A stretch of 64,000 nucleotides of DNA from assembly GCA_035041965.1 (NCBI GenBank), contig JAPYMA010000323.1, positions 19,099-83,098 on the forward strand, given 5' to 3'. Of the stretch, positions 59,521 through 64,000 are shown one piece after another. The position numbers were made by a program, and so were the translations under genes. Origin of the DNA: Anisakis pegreffii. Its lineage: Eukaryota > Nematoda > Chromadorea > Rhabditida > Anisakidae. The notes beneath the pieces are model-generated. The model made no database searches, was not told the DNA's origin, and saw nothing but the letters and a program-made list of their open reading frames with translations. Positions within the stretch are counted from its first letter, which is position 1. Every line of letters starts with the position of its first letter.

Positions 59521-62500
59521 CTTTAAAGACGAAGAAGAAGCAAAAGAGGCACAAGCAAATTACGGTAGAGGTTTATCGCCAACAATGTGATTTTTTGCAT
59601 AAGATTTGGGTGAGATTAGTGACTTCAACTGAGCGCTTTAGAATCAGTTCGGTGATTTTTTTTGTTTTTAGCCATGATTTAGCGCTTTTCATTTTCATAT
59701 AAGCTCATCATAAACGATGATTTTAAGCAACGTTAAGATGTTGGCTTTTTCGTTGTTTTCGCTTCACTGGTTTGTTCGGCCACTTAAAGCACAAACAATT
59801 GATAGTTGCAGTTGAAAAGCTGCGTTTACTGTTTGAGCATCCAAAAATGAACGAACAATGAAATGCAAAAAAATGCACGAATAAAAACTTTCCATATATG
59901 TTCATGGATTTTTTTTTGATGTTGAAAGATTGCTCTTATAGTTTCAATGGTAGCTGCTTCATAGATTGCTGTGATTGTTTTGCATGAAGGTATTTGCTGG
60001 TAGCAGGTAGAAGTAAGCATGAATGAGTCTCATTAACTTCGTTCGATTTTGCCCATACTGGATTGCCGCAATTGGTATCTGGAACATATGGAATGTCAAT
60101 GTGATTTTTTTCTGGTCAGTTTTAGATGAAAATCATAAAGCCAAAAACAGAAGTATCTCTCTATTCTTGATTATCCATATTCCATGATCATGTATTGTCG
60201 TTGAATGCTTCACTTTCAGCGAGTCATACGTATACCTATTAGCTATTCGTGGGCGAAACCGTATTAAATCATAACAAGCAAATTGAAAAATCTTGGAATT
60301 CATGCTGAATGTATGCGCGACTGTTGTTTATGAGTTGAGAATGACGATGACTTGAAAATGATTGAGAAAATTATTCGAGAATGAGAGTCATTCAAATAAC
60401 AGTAAATTTGCGGAATGGTCGAATGTGCTCACTGGAAAATACGCATAGAAGAAATGCCGACCAGTGATTCAATTCAAAATTGATGTGTTGTTGATTTGAT
60501 GAACTGATAGTGTAATCCCCTGAACGCACTTTTGTTCTCGATTCAGTCTCGCTTTGATCTTTTATGTCACACTCATCACCCTTAACTGCACATTTATTCA
60601 GTCACTATCAAAGCGCAGCACCACCACAAACCTCAAATAAAAATTGTTGTCAGCTTCGGCGATTGCTACCAACTGAGCACTTAACGATAGTGTACCAATA
60701 AGATCGTATTTATTCGGGCGATGCGACAGCATCAATTGAGATATATTTCGGAATGTGTTTGATTTCGACTCAGTGACAAAAAATAGCAAGTTTATTGCAT
60801 TTGCATTCTGGTTTCTGCTGACTAACTGTTGCTTGAGTTGTTCATCAAGCAATAAATGAATTATTGGAAAGGGGGAGAGCGAGAAACATTTTGAAAGTTA
60901 TACGCAAAATCAGTCTTATACGTTATGAATAGTTAAGAAGGTTCTATAGCCTGGTATGTTTCTATGCTTACTATTAGGTGGGTTTCATGGTGTGTGCATT
61001 AATGAGATATCGCCAGTTAGACAAAGTTATTAGTACGCTAATTTTTGGAGTCAGTTTCTCATCTGAACACTGGAAAATGTGGCGACGACAGCTGCACGAA
61101 ATCGCTACTTTAAGCGCTGTTGGTGATTGTGGCAACTGTGAGGAATGTGTGATCGAAAATTCAAGAGCGATTCAGTAAATTGACTCAACGCTCTGAGGTT
61201 TCCTTGAGATTTTGATTATTCGAACAGTGAGGTTGAAATGAGCCACAAAAAAAATTCTATGCAAATAGCATAAAGGCATAAAAGAGTGTGGATACAATTG
61301 GTTGAAAGAATAACCGATGGTCATTGACAAATAAAAGATTTGAATTTTATTCGAATGTTCATCAGGTGAGACGAGGTCATTCTTTCATGGCATTCGCCGA
61401 ACACATTCAGCGACAGAACTCGTAAGACATTCACCATCCGCAGAGAGAACTGAGAATAGCGCAGAGTCAAGAGAGAGATGAAATGACCGTATGCGTGTGA
61501 TAGTCGTTTACGGTCATTTGATCTTACCTTTTCTTTGCTTCTTTCGTTCACCAAAAACCTGCGATCTTTCCACTTGCTCATAGATTGCCCCACTCTCATA
61601 CGATAGGTGCATGAGCATTACAGTAATCCGAAATGTTTGGAAGTTAGTTTGTCGGTTTTGTATGCATTGTAGGGACTGAGGGTGGTTTCATTTATTGCCA
61701 GGTATTACTAACCATTAGTTTTTAAGTAGGGCTTGATGATTTCAAGCTGGACAAATATCATAAAATCAGTTTAGCTGCAAAAGTTATCAATCGTAAATGG
61801 CCGTAACTTTTTACCCACTGTACACGGGAGAGACACAGAAATTTTGTCATCTTCCTTGAGACGGTTTGAATTTCTACGTCCTAACATGCAAAAATGTTCT
61901 TAATCAGAGCTGTCAGCTAGTCAACGTTCACAGCACTGAAACGTTAGCATTGTTTCGAAAGCACAAGCTGAGTGTCCCACTTGGTTCAGTGATAACCATC
62001 TCTAAATTGGTGTAGCTGCTGAACAGCTTGACAGCAATTTATCAAGCGATTAGTTCATCACAATAGTCAATTACGCAATTGATTTGTAGAATCAATTAAT
62101 CAAATTAGTCAATTTGATTGCTGAGAAAAAGATCCGAATCAGTGAACAACGCTTTTCAACCTTCTTATGTATGCGCTTGTCGAAACGTTGTCATGCAGTG
62201 AATGCCATATTGTATTATACACGACTGGATATGTGAATTGATAGTGATATTTTCTCATTAGTATTGTTTATTGTTATTGTTATGATTATTGGTATTATTA
62301 TGATTAAAAGTATACGTTTACCGCACAAAACATCGTGTTTGATGTGACCGCACACAATCGTATTACCATATGGGAACCGATGGAGAGAGAAATGAGCGGA
62401 ACCCGTTCGCTGGAATCAATTGAAATCTGCGAATAATTTGCGATGTCGTCGTTTAACCATTATCGTCGTTATCACAATCAGCATCCATCGTTGTGGTTAG

Positions 62501-63471
62501 GGTGAATTATAAAAGAGAAAATTTATTCATTCCATGCTGCTACACATCATCATTCATTTGCACACAAATGCATTAGTTCTTTCATCTATTGTGTGTAGAT
62601 ACATAAAATTTTTACTTGATATCTGATTCAAAGAAGACATCTAAAGTCAAACGTATTCTATGCTCGTACACCTACAGCTAAATGATACATTCATGCATTG
62701 TAATCGCTGTTTATGATTCGTTGTATTGTTGTATTCGTGGTGATGCGGCGTTATATTTTGTGAATGAATTGTCAATTTGTTGAATGTGCTACCCATACGA
62801 TACGATAAAATCACGTTCTGTTACTAAACATCATGTTATGGTTATCCTAACAATGCCAAATACATTCATAAGTATATTTTATCGATGGTTGTAAGACCAT
62901 GAACACATCTGCTCATTTTTTCTGCTCACAATCGCAAAGGATTCATCCATTTCGCACTTGTAATCGAAAAATGAGGTCGTCATAAAATACCCAACTGAGT
63001 CAATACTCCAGCTTTGTAGCCGCCGTACTGTTGATATATTCAAGCATGACTGTGCAGAGCAACTTGGAGCTGAACAATCTGTTTGAGGTGAAAACTATCG
63101 AAGTAATCACTGGAACATGGTTAACATTGAAATGATGTAAAAAGGCATGATTTCATTCATTCACATCTTGAAAATTCCTATAATCAAGTGCTGCTTATTT
63201 GCCGATAGTTTGATAGTTATTTTCACCGAGCTCATCTAATCAACATGATTTTTATTTATTTAGGTATGCGGCCGTAAAATTGGAATGTAGCATCAGAGCA
63301 GCCGTAAAATTAGATGCTTTCATGTTTTTATGTGATTGATTGGTCAATGAGACAAGTTGTATGGTTCGCGCAATTTTCATGCTTGATGTGATTTCATTTG
63401 ATGAGATGTGATCTGCTTTAGTTGTTTCTATGTTGATTAACCGTTAGATTAAGGCGACTACGCTCATTTTT

Positions 63472-63603
63472 ATGGTACCAACAATCCAAATTCCTCTTAA
63501 CGACGAAACGGTGAACGATGTGATCGGCAATAAATGGCTATTAAGTGACATCAAGCATGAAGATGTGCTGCTGGTAGATAAACATTTCAAGCACAGTACA
63601 TAA
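63472..63603 (+). CDS. Candidate small ORF, 43 aa
   Basis: The frame MVPTIQIPLNDETVNDVIGN continues KWLLSDIKHEDVLLVDKHFK and stops after HST. It uses a balanced codon set unlike the surrounding AT-rich DNA. No domain is recognised, and the only nearby splice signal is a weak TTAG upstream. It may be an exon of a gene running to the right or a chance frame. Confidence 0.2.
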   Translation: MVPTIQIPLNDETVNDVIGNKWLLSDIKHEDVLLVDKHFKHST

Positions 63604-64000
63604 AACCATCAAATAATATTTGCCAATTCAGAAGATTACTTCGCATAAATTTGCTCGATTAATCAGCATGAATGACTACCTCGTTATTCTTCCATTTGTT
63701 TATCGCCTTCTACAATGACCACACCACAACAGTGCGTCAATTTTTAGTGAAGCTCATTAGATTACTGCTGTTCATCAGGCTTTTTAATTAGAACTTTATG
63801 GAGTGGTTTGAAAGTTGGCCAGATCCGAACGGATAGGAGTACAACTCTCTGAAAATTTTTAAGGAAACGTTTGCAGTTGGGTAGGCATGTTTTGGGTGGG
63901 CATTCGTACTGTTTCAGCTTGTTTGAACTTTGAAATAATGAGAATTCAAGGTAGTCTGGCTTATGGATAATAAAGTTTGAGTGATTTCCAGTTTGGAGTG

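Larger units (their letters stand above)
55874..64000. other. Region upstream of the T-box gene, no firm gene
   Basis: These 8 kb are AT-rich and contain no ORF with a recognised domain. Two short frames with gene-like codon content (59341-59520 and 63472-63603, both plus strand) are described separately as candidates. A (TG)8 run lies at 57701-57717. The T-box promoter and distal regulatory sequence are expected near the left end; no specific element is visible. Confidence 0.55.

Overview
The window looks like nuclear DNA of an animal, most likely a nematode. Genes are split by spliceosomal introns with GT...AG borders, intergenic DNA is AT-rich, and the recognisable genes match animal families: CELF/ETR-1, PEX5, V-ATPase subunit F, mitochondrial ClpP, ZYG-11 and a Tbx20/MAB-9 T-box factor. 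A ShK-type secreted peptide, and splice-acceptor-like sites placed 1-20 bases before several start codons (as in spliced-leader trans-splicing), favour a nematode over another ecdysozoan. The species cannot be named from the sequence. Gene density is lower and intergenic DNA longer than in Caenorhabditis.

Left part (1-21.7 kb). A CELF RNA-binding protein gene runs leftward off the window edge (84-3953, minus). After about 6.5 kb with no gene, a single-exon Asn/Ser-rich secreted protein (10478-12238, minus) lies 248 bases downstream of the PEX5 peroxisomal import receptor gene (12486-16793, minus, 8 exons). Next come V-ATPase subunit F (17720-19094, minus, 3 exons) and, facing away from it, mitochondrial ClpP (20416-21660, plus, 6 exons). 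I built all these exon models by hand. Reading phases close at every junction and the translations follow the known families.

Middle part (21.7-34 kb). This accessory stretch holds a decayed BEL/Pao retrotransposon fragment with a possible LTR (23.46-24.1 kb), two short tandem repeat arrays, an intact orphan ORF (24938-25642) and a two-exon gene for a 75-residue secreted ShKT peptide (26298-26742). The next 7 kb has no gene I can support.

Right part (34-64 kb). A complete ZYG-11-type CUL2 substrate receptor (34209-42161, plus, 15 exons, 793 aa) is followed by a T-box factor of the Tbx20/H15/MAB-9 subfamily (46555-55873, minus, 7 exons, about 525 aa) with a 6 kb first intron. From 55.9 kb to the end only weak candidate exons are visible.

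Repeats. The window carries a hAT-type miniature element with a perfect 8-bp target duplication (49236-49417), three copies of a second hAT-like family, a foldback element inside PEX5, an inverted pair of about 250-bp repeats around the V-ATPase gene, and several small duplications inside introns of CELF, zyg-11 and the T-box gene. The main genes are housekeeping and developmental functions with no evident shared pathway.
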